Program-made: the position numbers and the translations under genes | The notes under the pieces: generated by a model | What the model was told of the DNA's origin: nothing | The model's input: the letters and a program-made list of their open reading frames with translations, nothing else | Databases searched by the model: none | Assembly (NCBI GenBank): GCA_030998225.1 | Contig: JAPYXD010000047.1 | Span: 1 to 64,000 of the forward strand | Direction: 5' to 3' | Source: Diplolepis rosae | Lineage: Eukaryota > Arthropoda > Insecta > Hymenoptera > Diplolepididae | Length of the DNA: 64,000 nucleotides | Part shown: positions 1-11,871 of the stretch, piece by piece | Numbering within the stretch: the stretch's first letter is position 1 | Layout of the letters: every line of letters begins with the position of its first letter

Positions 1-3000
1 GAATGACGTGGTTGTTACTCAATTTTTTAAAATTTAATCTACCATAAAATTCTCTTTTTTTATACCAAGTAACCTGGGTGGGGTAAGAAAATCCGGACGC
101 ACCCTTAAAAAACACCCTACCTACAAAAAAGCCACTAATCGTCCAGAATGACGTGGTTGTTACTCAATTTTCGTAAATTTTATTTACCATAAAATTCTCT
201 TTTTTTATACCAAGTAATCTGAGTGGGGTAAGAAAATCCGGACGCACCCTTAAAAAACACCCTACCTACAAAAAAGCCACTAATCGTCCAGAATGACGTG
301 GTTGTTACTCAATTTTCGTAAATTTTATTTAAAATAAAATTCTCTTTTTCCATACCAAGTAATCTGAGTGGAGTAAGAAAATTCGGACGCACACTTAAAA
401 AACACCCTACCTACAAAAAAGCCACTAATCGTCCAGAATGACGTGGTTGTTACTCAATTTTCGTAAATTTTATTTACAATAAAATTCTCTTTTTTCATAC
501 CAAGTAATCTGAGTGGAGTAAGAAAATTCGGACGCACCCTTAAAAAACACCCTACCTACAAACAAACCACTAATCGTCCAGAATGACGTGGTTGTTACTC
601 AATTTTCGTAAATTTTATTTAAAATAAAATCCTCTTTTTCCATACCAAGTAATCTGAGTGGAGTAAGAAAATTCGGACGCACCCTTAAAAAACACCCTAC
701 CTACAAAAAAGCCACTAATCGTCCAGAATGACGTGGTTGTTACTCAATTTTCGTAAATTTTATTTACAATAAAATTCTCTTTTTCCATACCAAGTAATCT
801 GAGTGGAGTAAGAAAATTCGGACGCACCCTTAAAAAACACCCTACCTACAAAAAAGCCACTAATCGTCCAGAATGACGTGGTTGTTACTCAATTTTCGTA
901 AATTTTATTTACAATAAAATTCTCTTTTTCCATACCAAGTAATCTGAGTGGAGTAAGAAAATTCGGACGCACCCTTAAAAAACACCCTACCTACAAACAA
1001 ACCACTAATCGTCCAGAATGACGTGGTTGTTACTCAATTTTCGTAAATTTTATTTACAATAAAATTCTCTTTTTTCATACCAAGTAATCTGAGTGGAGTA
1101 AGAAAATTCGGACGCACCCTTAAAAAACACCCTACCTACAAACAAACCACTAATCGTCCAGAATGACGTGGTTGTTACTCAATTTTCGTAAATTATATTT
1201 ACAATAAAATTCTCTTTTTTCATACCAAGTAATCTGAGTGGAGTAAGAAAATTCGGACGCACCCTTAAAAAACACCCTACCTACAAAAAAGCCACTAATC
1301 GTCCAGAATGACGTGGTTGTTACTCAATTTTCGTAAATTTTATTTACAATAAAATTCTCTTTTTTCATACCAAGTAATCTGAGTGGAGTAAGAAAATTCG
1401 GACGCACACTGAAAAAACACCCTACCTACAAACAAACCACTAATCGTCCAGAATGACGTGGTTGTTACTCAATTATCGTAAATTATATTCACAATAAAAT
1501 TCTCTTTTTTCATACCAAGTAATCTGAGTGGAGTAAGAAAATTCGGACGCACCCTTAAAAAACACTCTACCTACAAACAAACCACTAATCGTCCAGAATG
1601 ACGTGGTTTTTACTCAATTTTTTTAAATTTAATCTACCATAAAATTCTTCTTTTTTATACCAAGTAACCTGGGTGGGGTAAGAAAATCCGGACGCACCCT
1701 TAAAAAACACCCTACCTACAAACAAACCACTAATCGTCCAGAATGACGTGGTTGTTACTCAATTGTCTTAAATTTTATTTACCATAAAATTCTCTTTTTT
1801 TATACCAAGTAACCTGGGTGGAGTAAGAAAATCCGGACGCACACTTAAAAAACATCCTACCTACAAAAAAGCCACTAATCGTCTAGAATGACGTGGTTGT
1901 TACTCAATTTTCGTAAATTTTATGTAAAATAAAATTCTCTTTTTCCATACCAAGTAATCTGAGTGGAGTAAGAAAATTCGGACGCACCCTTAAAAAACAC
2001 CCTACCTACAAACAAACCACTAATCGTCCAGAATGACGTGGTTGTTACTCAATTATCGTAAATTATATTTACAATAAAATTCTCTTTTTTCATACCAAGT
2101 AATTTGAGTGGAGTAAGAAAATTCGGACGCACCCTTAAAAAACACCCTACCTACAAAAAAGCCACTAATCGTCCAGAATGACGTGGTTGTTACTCAATTT
2201 TCGTAAATTTTATTTACAATAAAATTCTCTTTTTTCATACCAAGTAATCTGAGTGGAGTAAGAAAATTCGGACGCACCCTTAAAAAACACCCTACCTACA
2301 AAAAAGCCACTAATCGTCCAGAATGACGTGGTTGTTACTCAATTTTCGTAAATTTAATTTACAATAAAATTCTCTTTTTTCATACCAAGTAATCTGAGTG
2401 GAGTAAGAAAATTCGGACGCACCCTTAAAAAACACCCTACCTACAAACAAACCACTAATCGTCCAGAATGACGTGGTTGTTACTCAATTTTCGTAAATTT
2501 TATTTACAATAAAATTCTCTTTTTTCATACCAAGTAATCTGAGTGGAGTAAGAAAATTCGGACGCACCCTTAAAAAACACCCTACCTACAAAAAAGCCAC
2601 TAATCGTCCAGAATGACGTGGTTGTTACTCAATTTTCGTAAATTTTATTAACAATAAAATTCTCTTTTTCCATACCAAGTAATCTGAGTGGAGTAAGAAA
2701 ATTCGGACGCACCCTTAAAAAACACCCTACCTACAAACAAACCACTAATCGTCCAGAATGACGTGGTTGTTACTCAATTTTCGTAAATTATATTTACAAT
2801 AAAATTCTCTTTTTTCATACCAAGTAATCTGAGTGGAGTAAGAAAATTCGGACGCACCCTTAAAAAACACCCTACCTACAAACAAACCACTAATCGTCCA
2901 GAATGACGTGGTTGTTACTCAATTTTTTTAAATTTAATCTACCATAAAATTCTCTTTTTTTATACCAAGTAACCTGGGTGGGGTAAGAAAATCCGGACGC

Positions 3001-3625
3001 ACCCTTAAAAAACACCCAACCTACAAACAAACCACTAATCGTCCAGAATGACGTGGTTGTAACTCAATTTTCGTAAATTTTATTTACAATAAAATTCTCT
3101 TTTTTCATACCAAGTAATCTGAGTGGAGTAAGAAAATTCGGACGCACACTTAAAAAACATCCTACCTACAAAAAAGCCACTAATCGTCTAGAATGACGTG
3201 GTTGTTACTCAATTTTCGTAAATTTTATTTAAAATAAAATTCTCTTTTTCCATACCAAGTAATCTGAGTGGAGTAAGAAAATTCGGACGCACCCTTAAAA
3301 AACACCCTACCTACAAACAAACCACTAATCGTCCAGAATGACGTGGTTGTTACTCAATTTTCGTAAATTTTATTTACAATAAAATTCTCTTTTTTCATAC
3401 CAAGTAATCTGAGTGGAGTAAGAAAATTCGGACGCACCCTTAAAAAACACCCTACCTACAAAAAAGCCACTAATCGTCCAGAATGACGTGGTTGTTACTC
3501 AATTTTCGTAAATTATATTTACAATAAAATTCTCTTTTTTCATACCAAGTAATTTGAGTGGTGTAAGAAAATTCGGACGCACCCTTAAAAAACACCCTAC
3601 CTACAAAAAAGCCACTTATCGTCCA
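1..3625. repeat. Uninterrupted run of 25 units at the left edge
   Basis: Twenty-five units of exactly 145 bp. The first is W/C-like, with a TTTAATCTACCAT segment and GGGTGGGG. The next shares TCCGG but has the reference CGTAAATT. The rest are mainly T, A and K, with further C-like units near 1.60, 1.74 and 2.90 kb. The C-like unit near 2.9 kb ends in CCCAACC and is followed by an S unit (TGTAACTC) starting at 3046. A rare unit with TTATGTAAAAT lies near 1.92 kb. Nothing but satellite is visible. Confidence 0.9.
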
Positions 3626-3689
3626 GAATGACGTGGTTGTTACTCAATTTTCTTAAATTTTATTTACCATAAAATTCTCTTTTCGTTCA
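3626..3689. repeat. Truncated unit, 64 bp
   Basis: This unit stops after its T-rich tract (CTCTTTTCG) and joins the last bases of another unit (TTCAG) just before the next GAATGACG. About 81 bp are missing. The left break falls near unit position 57. Confidence 0.9.
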
Positions 3690-6157
3690 GAATGACGTGG
3701 TTGTTACTCAATTTTCGTAAATTTTATTTACAATAAAATTCTCTTTTTCCATACCAAGTAATCTGAGTGGAGTAAGAAAATTCGGACGCACACTTAAAAA
3801 ACACCCTACCTACAAAAAAGCCACTAATCGTCCAGAATGACGTGGTTGTTACTCAATTTTCGTAAATTTTATTTACAATAAAATTCTCTTTTTTCATACC
3901 AAGTAATCTGAGTGGAGTAAGTAAATTCGGACGCACACTTAAAAAACATCCTACCTACAAAAAAGCCACTAATCGTCTAGAATGACGTGGTTGTTACTCA
4001 ATTTTCGTAAATTTTATTTAAAATAAAATTCTCTTTTTCCATACCAAGTAATCTGAGTGGAGTAAGAAAATTCGGACGCACCCTTAAAAAACACCCTACC
4101 TACAAACAAACCACTAATCGTCCAGAATGACGTGGTTGTTACTCAATTTTCGTAAATTATATTTACAATAAAATTCTCTTTTTTCATACCAAGTAATCTG
4201 AGTGGAGTAAGAAAATTCGGACGCACCCTTTAAAAACACCCTACCTACAAACAAACCACTAATCGTCCAGAATGACGTGGTTGTTACTCAATTTTCGTAA
4301 ATTATATTTACAATAAAATTCTCTTTTTTCATACCAAGTAATCTGAGTGGAGTAAGAAAATTCGGACGCACCCTTAAAAAACACCCTACCTACAAAAAAG
4401 CCACTAATCGTCCAGAATGACGTGGTTGTTACTCAATTTTCGTAAATTTTATTTACAATAAAATTCTCTTTTTTCATACCAAGTAATCTGAGTGGAGTAA
4501 GAAAATTCGGACGCACCCTTAAAAAACACCCTACCTACAAAAAAGCCACTAATCGTCCAGAATGACGTGGTTGTTACTCAATTTTCGTAAATTTTATTTA
4601 CAATAAAATTCTCTTTTTTCATACCAAGTAATCTGAGTGGAGTAAGAAAATTCGGACGCACCCTTAAAAAACACCCTACCTACAAAAAAGCCACTAATCG
4701 TCCAGAATGACGTGGTTGTTACTCAATTTTCGTAAATTTATATTTACAATAAATTTCTCTTTTTTCATACCAAGTAATCTGAGTGGTGTAAGAAAATTCG
4801 GACGCACCCTTAAAAAACACCCTACCTACAAAACAGCCACTAATCGTCCAGAATGACGTGGTTATTTCTCAATTTTCGTAAATTTATATTTACAATAAAA
4901 TTCTCTTTTTTCATACCAAGTAATCTGAGTGGAGTAAGAAAATTCGGACGCACCCTTAAAAAACACCCTACCTACAAACAAAGCCACTAATCGTCCAGAA
5001 TGACGTGGTTGTTACTCAATTTTCGTAAATTTTATTTACAATAAAATTCTCTTTTTTCATACCAAGTAATCTGAGTGGAGTAAGAAAATTCGGACGCACC
5101 CTTAAAAAACACCCTACCTACAAAAAAGCCACTAATCGTCCAGAATGACGTGGTTGTTACTCAATTTTCGTAAATTTTATTTACAATAAAATTCTCTTTT
5201 TTCATACCAAGTAATCTGAGTGGAGTAAGAAAATTCGGACGCACCCTTAAAAAACACCCTACCTACAAACAAACCACTAATCGTCCAGAATGACGTGGTT
5301 GTTACTCAATTTTCGTAAATTATATTTACAATAAAATTCTCTTTTTTCATACCAAGTAATCTGAGTGGAGTAAGAAAATTCGGACGCACCCTTAAAAAAC
5401 ACCCTACCTACAAAAAAGCCACTAATCGTCCAGAATGACGTGGTTGTTACTCAATTTTCGTAAATTTTATTTACAATAAAATTCTCTTTTTTCATACCAA
5501 GTAATCTGACGGGGGTAAGAAAATTCGGACGCACCCTTAAAAAACACCCTACCTACAAAAAAGCCACTAATCGTCCAGAATGACGTGGTTGTTACTCAAT
5601 TTTCGTAAATTTTATTTACAATAAAATTCTCTTTTTCTATACACAGTAATCTGAGTGGAGTAAGTAAATTCGGACGCACACTTAAAAAACACCCTACCTA
5701 CAAAAAAGCCACTAATCGTCCAGAATGACGTGGTTGTTACTCAATTTTCGTAAATTTTATTTACAATAAAATTCTCTTTTTCTATACACAGTAATCTGAG
5801 TGGAGTAAGTAAATTCGGACGCACACTTAAAAAACATCCTACCTACAAAAAAGCCACTAATCGTCTAGAATGACGTGGTTGTTACTCAATTTTCGTAAAT
5901 TTTATTTAAAATAAAATTCTCTTTTTCCATACCAAGTAATCTGAGTGGAGTAAGAAAATTCGGACGCACCCTTAAAAAACACCCTACCTACAAACAAACC
6001 ACTAATCGTCCAGAATGACGTGGTTGTTACTCAATTTTCGTAAATTATATTTACAATAAAATTCTCTTTTTTCATACCAAGTAATCTGAGTGGAGTAAGA
6101 AAATTCGGACGCACCCTTAAAAAACACCCTACCTACAAACAAACCACTAATCGTCCA

Positions 6158-6288
6158 GAATGACGTGGTTGTTACTCAATTTTTTTAAATTTAATCTACC
6201 ATAAAATTCAAGTAATCTGAGTGGAGTAAGAAAATTCGGACGCACACTTAAAAAACACCCTACCTACAAAAAAGCCACTAATCGTCCA
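6158..6288. repeat. W-like unit with a 14-bp deletion
   Basis: The TTTAATCTACCAT segment runs to ATAAAATTC and then joins AAGTAATCTG directly. The T-rich tract and the CATAC that follows it are lost, so the unit is 131 bp. Confidence 0.9.
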
Positions 6289-6578
6289 GAATGACGTGGT
6301 TGTTACTCAATTTTCGTAAATTTTATTTAAAATAAAATTCTCTTTTTCCATACCAAGTAATCTGAGTGGAGTAAGAAAATTCGGACGCACCCTTAAAAAA
6401 CACCCTACCTACAAAAAAGCCACTAATCGTCCAGAATGACGTGGTTGTTACTCAATTTTCGTAAATTTTATTTACAATAAAATTCTCTTTTTTCATACCA
6501 AGTAATCTGAGTGGAGTAAGAAAATTCGGACGCACCCTTAAAAAACACCCTACCTACAAAAAAGCCACTAATCGTCCA

Positions 6579-6707
6579 GAATGACGTGGTTTTTACTCAA
6601 TTTTTTTAAATTTAATCTACCATAAAATTCTTCTTTTTTATACCAAGTAATCTGAGTGGTTGTTACTCTATTTTCTTAAATTTTATTTACCATCCACTAA
6701 TCGTCCA
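6579..6707. repeat. Composite scrambled unit, 129 bp
   Basis: A C-type start (GGTTTTTACTC) runs to AATCTGAGTGGT. It then returns to TGTTACTCTATTTTC from the front of a unit, runs to TTTACCAT, and jumps to CCACTAATCG at a unit end. At least three unit fragments are joined. GTGGT is shared at the first join and CCA/CAT at the second. Confidence 0.85.
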
Positions 6708-6852
6708 GAATGACGTGGTTGTTACTCAATTTTCGTAAATTTTATTTACAATAAAATTCTCTTTTTCCATACCAAGTAATCTGAGTGGAGTAAGAAAATT
6801 CGGACGCACACTTAAAAAACACCCTACCTACAAAAAAGCCACTAATCGTCTA

Positions 6853-7142
6853 GAATGACGTGGTTGTTACTCAATTTTCGTAAATTTTATTAACAATAAA
6901 ATTCTCTTTTTCCATACCATGTAATCTGAGTGGAGTAAGAAAATTCGGACGCACACTGAAAAAACACCCTACCTACAAAAAAGCCACTAATCGTCTAGAA
7001 TGACGTGGTTGTTACTCAATTTTCGTAAATTTTATTTAAAATAAAATTCTCTTTTTCCATACCAAGTAATCTGAGTGGAGTAAGAAAATTCGGACGCACC
7101 CTTAAAAAACACCCTACCTACAAACAAACCACTAATCGTCCA
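6853..7142. repeat. Y-K pair, leftmost copy
   Basis: The first unit has the X base (ATTAACAAT), the rare CCATGTAATC (A68T) and CACTGAAA (T106G), and ends in GTCTAG. A K unit follows. The same Y-K pair recurs at 32195, 33229, 36343, 37558, 55645 and 57965, and Y begins again at 63886. The leftmost copy lies about 25 kb from the next, so this pair is a useful marker of long-range exchange within the array. Confidence 0.85.
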
Positions 7143-7867
7143 GAATGACGTGGTTGTTACTCAATTTTCGTAAATTATATTTACAATAAAATTCTCTTTT
7201 TTCATACCAAGTAATCTGAGTGGAGTAAGAAAATTCGGACGCACCCTTTAAAAACACCCTACCTACAAACAAACCACTAATCGTCCAGAATGACGTGGTT
7301 GTTACTCAATTTTCGTAAATTATATTTACAATAAAATTCTCTTTTTTCATACCAAGTAATCTGAGTGGAGTAAGAAAATTCGGACGCACCCTTAAAAAAC
7401 ACCCTACCTACAAAAAAGCCACTAATCGTCCAGAATGACGTGGTTGTTACTCAATTTTCGTAAATTTTATTTACAATAAAATTCTCTTTTTTCATACCAA
7501 GTAATCTGAGTGGAGTAAGAAAATTCGGACGCACCCTTAAAAAACACCCTACCTACAAACAAACCACTAATCGTCCAGAATGACGTGGTTGTTACTCAAT
7601 TTTCGTAAATTTTATTTACAATAAAATTCTCTTTTTTCATACCAAGTAATCTGAGTGGAGTAAGAAAATTCGGACGCACCCTTAAAAAACACCCTACCTA
7701 CAAAAAAGCCACTAATCTTCCAGAATGACGTGGTTTTTACTCAATTTTTTTAAATTTAATCTACCATAAAATTCTTCTTTTTTATACCAAGTAACCTGGG
7801 TGGGGTAAGAAAATCCGGACGCACCCTTAAAAAACACCCAACCTACAAACAAACCACTAATCGTCCA

Positions 7868-7936
7868 GAATGACGTGGTTGTATCGGACGCACACTTAAA
7901 AAACATCCTACCTACAAAAAAGCCACTAATCGTCTA
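7868..7936. repeat. Truncated unit, 69 bp
   Basis: The unit breaks after GTGGTTGTA, an S-type start, and joins TCGGACGCACACTT. About 76 bp between unit positions 16 and 93 are lost. The preceding C unit ends in CCCAACC, so this was probably an ordinary C-S pair before the deletion. Confidence 0.9.
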
Positions 7937-8226
7937 GAATGACGTGGTTGTTACTCAATTTTCGTAAATTTTATTTAAAATAAAATTCTCTTTTTCCATA
8001 CCAAGTAATCTGAGTGGAGTAAGAAAATTCGGACGCACCCTTAAAAAACACCCTACCTACAAACAAACCACTAATCGTCCAGAATGACGTGGTTGTTACT
8101 CAATTTTCGTAAATTATATTTACAATAAAATTCTCTTTTTTCATACCAAGTAATCTGAGTGGAGTAAGAAAATTCGGACGCACCCTTAAAAAACACCCTA
8201 CCTACAAAAAAGCCACTAATCTTCCA

Positions 8227-8303
8227 GAATGACGTGGTTTTTACTCAATTTTGGACGCACCCTTAAAAAACACCCTACCTACAAACAAGCCACTAATCGT
8301 CCA
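8227..8303. repeat. Truncated unit, 77 bp
   Basis: The start (GGTTTTTACTCAATTTT) joins GGACGCACCC directly. This deletes roughly unit positions 27-94. The left part is C-type by its GGTTTTTACTC start. Confidence 0.9.
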
Positions 8304-8883
8304 GAATGACGTGGTTGTTACTCAATTTTCGTAAATTTTATTTACAATAAAATTCTCTTTTTTCATACCAAGTAATCTGAGTGGAGTAAGAAAATTCGGA
8401 CGCACCCTTAAAAAACACCCTACCTACAAACAAGCCACTAATCGTCCAGAATGACGTGGTTGTTACTCAATTTTCGTAAATTTTATTTACAATAAAATTC
8501 TCTTTTTTCATACCAAGTAATCTGAGTGGAGTAAGAAAATTCGGACGCACCCTTAAAAAACACCCTACCTACAAAAAAGCCACTAATCGTCCAGAATGAC
8601 GTGGTTGTTACTCAATTTTCGTAAATTTTATTTACAATAAAATTCTCTTTTTTCATACCAAGTAATCTGAGTGGAGTAAGAAAATTCGGACGCACCCTTA
8701 AAAAACACTCTACCTACAAACAAACCACTAATCGTCCAGAATGACGTGGTTTTTACTCAATTTTTTTAAATTTAATCTACCATAAAATTCTTCTTTTTTA
8801 TACCAAGTAACCTGGGTGGGGTAAGAAAATCCGGACGCACCCTTAAAAAACACCCTACCTACAAACAAACCACTAATCGTCCA

Positions 8884-9091
8884 GAATGACGTGGTTGTTA
8901 CTCAATTTTCTTAAATTTTATTTACCATAAAATTCTCTTTTTTTATACCAAGTAACCTGGGTGGGCAATTTTCGTAAATTTTATTTACAATAAAATTCTC
9001 TTTTTCCATACCAAGTAATCTGAGTGGAGTAAGAAAATTCGGACGCACACTTAAAAAACACCCTACCTACAAAAAAGCCACTAATCGTCTA
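8884..9091. repeat. Fusion of two partial units, 208 bp
   Basis: A C/Z-type unit runs to CCTGGGTGGG and then joins CAATTTTCG from near position 20 of a T unit. About 82 bp of one unit are followed by about 126 bp of the next. Confidence 0.9.
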
Positions 9092-9671
9092 GAATGACGT
9101 GGTTGTTACTCAATTTTCGTAAATTTTATTTAAAATAAAATTCTCTTTTTCCATACCAAGTAATCTGAGTGGAGTAAGAAAATTCGGACGCACACTTAAA
9201 AAACACCCTACCTACAAAAAAGCCACTAATCGTCTAGAATGACGTGGTTGTTACTCAATTTTCGTAAATTTTATTTACAATAAAATTCTCTTTTTCCATA
9301 CCAAGTAATCTGAGTGGAGTAAGAAAATTCGGACGCACCCTTAAAAAACACCCTACCTACAAACAAACCACTAATCGTCCAGAATGACGTGGTTGTTACT
9401 CAATTTTCGTAAATTATATTTACAATAAAATTCTCTTTTTTCATACCAAGTAATCTGAGTGGAGTAAGAAAATTCGGACGCACCCTTAAAAAACACCCTA
9501 CCTACAAACAAACCACTAATCGTCCAGAATGACGTGGTTGTTACTCAATTTTCGTAAATTATATTTACAATAAAATTCTCTTTTTTCATACCAAGTAATC
9601 TGAGTGGAGTAAGAAAATTCGGACGCACCCTTAAAAAACACCCTACCTACAAAAAAGCCACTAATCGTCCA

Positions 9672-9835
9672 GAATGACGTGGTTGTTACTCAATTTTCGT
9701 AAATTTTATTTACAATAAAATTCTCTTTTTCCATACCAAGTAATCTGAGTGGAGTAAGAAAATTCGGACGCACCCTTAAAAAACACCCTACCTACAAAGA
9801 AACACCCTACCTACAAAAAAGCCACTAATCGTCCA
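9672..9835. repeat. Unit with a 19-bp internal duplication
   Basis: The end of the unit reads ACCCTACCTACAAAG and then repeats AAACACCCTACCTAC before finishing. The unit is 164 bp. This looks like a short slippage or template-switch duplication. Confidence 0.88.
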
Positions 9836-10128
9836 GAATGACGTGGTTGTTACTCAATTTTCGTAAATTTTATTTACAATAAAATTCTCTTTTTTCATAC
9901 CAAGTAATCTGAGTGGAGTAAGAAAATTCGGACGCACCCTTAAAAAACACCCTACCTACAAAAAAGCCACTAATCGTCCAGAATGACGTGGTTGTTACTC
10001 AATTTTCGTAAATTTTATTTACAATAAAATTCTCTTTTTCTATACACAGTAATCTGAGTGGAGTAAGTAAATTCGGACGCACACTTAAAAAACATCCTAC
10101 CTACAAAAAAGCCACTAATCGTCTAGAA

Positions 10129-10136
10129 TGACGTGG
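10129..10136 (+). other. Conserved TGACGTGG box (representative unit)
   Basis: Unit positions 4-11 read TGACGTGG in essentially every unit. The only altered core I noticed is TGACGTAG near 34829. The sequence matches the established bZIP core used by ATF6/XBP1-type factors in animals and C-box/G-box factors in plants. Conservation amid variable flanks could mean protein binding, but concerted evolution alone can also preserve it. Confidence 0.45.
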
Positions 10137-10155
10137 TTGTTACTCAATTTTCGTA

Positions 10156-10176
10156 AATTTTATTTACAATAAAATT
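10156..10176. other. 9-bp inverted repeat with 3-bp centre (representative unit)
   Basis: Unit positions 31-39 (AATTTTATT) and 43-51 (AATAAAATT) are perfect reverse complements around TAC. K and X units change only the 3-base centre and keep both arms. A units (T35A) break one base pair in the left arm. C, W and P units disrupt the left arm further. A short hairpin or cruciform is possible on either strand. Confidence 0.75.
10168..10173 (+). promoter_or_regulatory. AATAAA hexamer followed by T-rich tract (representative unit)
   Basis: Unit positions 43-48 are AATAAA, followed at 51-60 by TCTCTTTTTT. This is the order of a eukaryotic polyadenylation signal and its U-rich downstream element. 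Because of the inverted repeat, T, K and X units also carry AATAAA on the minus strand, while A units do not. No transcript is shown here, so a functional role is only a possibility. Confidence 0.3.
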
Positions 10177-11720
10177 CTCTTTTTTCATACCAAGTAATCT
10201 GAGTGGAGTAAGAAAATTCGGACGCACCCTTAAAAAACACCCTACCTACAAAAAAGCCACTAATCGTCCAGAATGACGTGGTTGTTACTCAATTTTCGTA
10301 AATTTTATTTACAATAAAATTCTCTTTTTTCATACCAAGTAATCTGAGTGGAGTAAGAAAATTCGGACGCACCCTTAAAAAACACCCTACCTACAAAAAA
10401 GCCACTAATCGTCCAGAATGACGTGGTTGTTACTCAATTTTCGTAAATTTTATTTACAATAAAATTCTCTTTTTTCATACCAAGTAATCTGAGTGGAGTA
10501 AGAAAATTCGGACGCACCCTTAAAAAACACCCTACCTACAAAAAAGCCACTAATCGTCCAGAATGACGTGGTTGTTACTCAATTTTCGTAAATTTTATTT
10601 ACAATAAAATTCTCTTTTTTCATACCAAGTAATCTGAGTGGAGTAAGAAAATTCGGACGCACCCTTAAAAAACACCCTACCTACAAAAAAGCCACTAATC
10701 GTCCAGAATGACGTGGTTGTTACTCAATTTTCGTAAATTTTATTTACAATAAAATTCTCTTTTTTCATACCAAGTAATCTGAGTGGAGTAAGAAAATTCG
10801 GACGCACCCTTAAAAAACACCCTACCTACAAAAAAGCCACTAATCGTCCAGAATGACGTGGTTGTTACTCAATTTTCGTAAATTTTATTTACAATAAAAT
10901 TCTCTTTTTTCATACCAAGTAATCTGAGTGGAGTAAGAAAATTCGGACGCACCCTTAAAAAACACCCTACCTACAAAAAAGCCACTAATCGTCCAGAATG
11001 ACGTGGTTGTTACTCAATTTTCGTAAATTATATTTACAATAAAATTCTCTTTTTTCATACCAAGTAATCTGAGTGGAGTAAGAAAATTCGGACGCACCCT
11101 TAAAAAACACCCTACCTACAAACAAACCACTAATCGTCCAGAATGACGTGGTTGTTACTCAATTTTCGTAAATTATATTTACAATAAAATTCTCTTTTTT
11201 TATACCAAGTAACCTGGGTGGGGTAAGAAAATCCGGACGCACCCTTAAAAAACACCCTACCTACAAACAAACCACTAATCGTCCAGAATGACGTGGTTGT
11301 TACTCAATTTTCGTAAATTTTATTTACAATAAAATTCTCTTTTTTTATACCAAGTAATCTGAGTGGAGTAAGAAAATTCGGACGCACCCTTAAAAAACAC
11401 CCTACCTACAAAAAAGCCACTAATCGTCCAGAATGACGTGGTTGTTACTCAATTTTCGTAAATTTTATTTACAATAAAATTCTCTTTTTTCATACCAAGT
11501 AATCTGAGTGGAGTAAGAAAATTCGGACGCACCCTTAAAAAACACCCTACCTACAAAAAAGCCACTAATCGTCCAGAATGACGTGGTTGTTACTCAATTT
11601 TCGTAAATTATATTTACAATAAAATTCTCTTTTTTCATACCAAGTAATCTGAGTGGAGTAAGAAAATTCGGACGCACCCTTAAAAAACACCCTACCTACA
11701 AACAAACCACTAATCGTCCA

Positions 11721-11871
11721 GAATGACGTGGTTGTTACTCAATTTTCGTAAATTAAAATTTTATTTACAATAAAATTCTCTTTTTTTATACCAAGTAATC
11801 TGAGTGGAGTAAGAAAATTCGGACGCACACTTAAAAAACACCCTACCTACAAAAAAGCCACTAATCGTCCA
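11721..11871. repeat. Unit with a 6-bp insertion inside the inverted repeat
   Basis: CGTAAATT is followed by AAAATTTTATTTACAAT, a 6-base gain that repeats part of the left arm. The unit is 151 bp. It directly precedes the K/A dimer block. Confidence 0.85.

Larger units (their letters stand above)
10126..10995. repeat. Six consecutive identical T units
   Basis: Units starting at 10126, 10271, 10416, 10561, 10706 and 10851 read the same at every base I compared. They are the reference class: CGTAAATTTTATTTACAAT, a TTTTTTCATACC tract, CACCCTTAAA and AAAAAAGCCAC. Elsewhere adjacent units usually differ at several diagnostic sites, so this is the most homogeneous stretch in the window and probably a recent local amplification. 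A class units follow from 10996. Confidence 0.9.

Noticed and set aside
7712..7906. A 64-codon open reading frame on the minus strand
   Set aside because: It lies wholly in satellite units, crosses the deletion junction at about 7882, and exists because C-type substitutions and the truncation remove stops. The 145-bp period is not a multiple of three, and other units have stops in all frames. Nothing suggests a protein.
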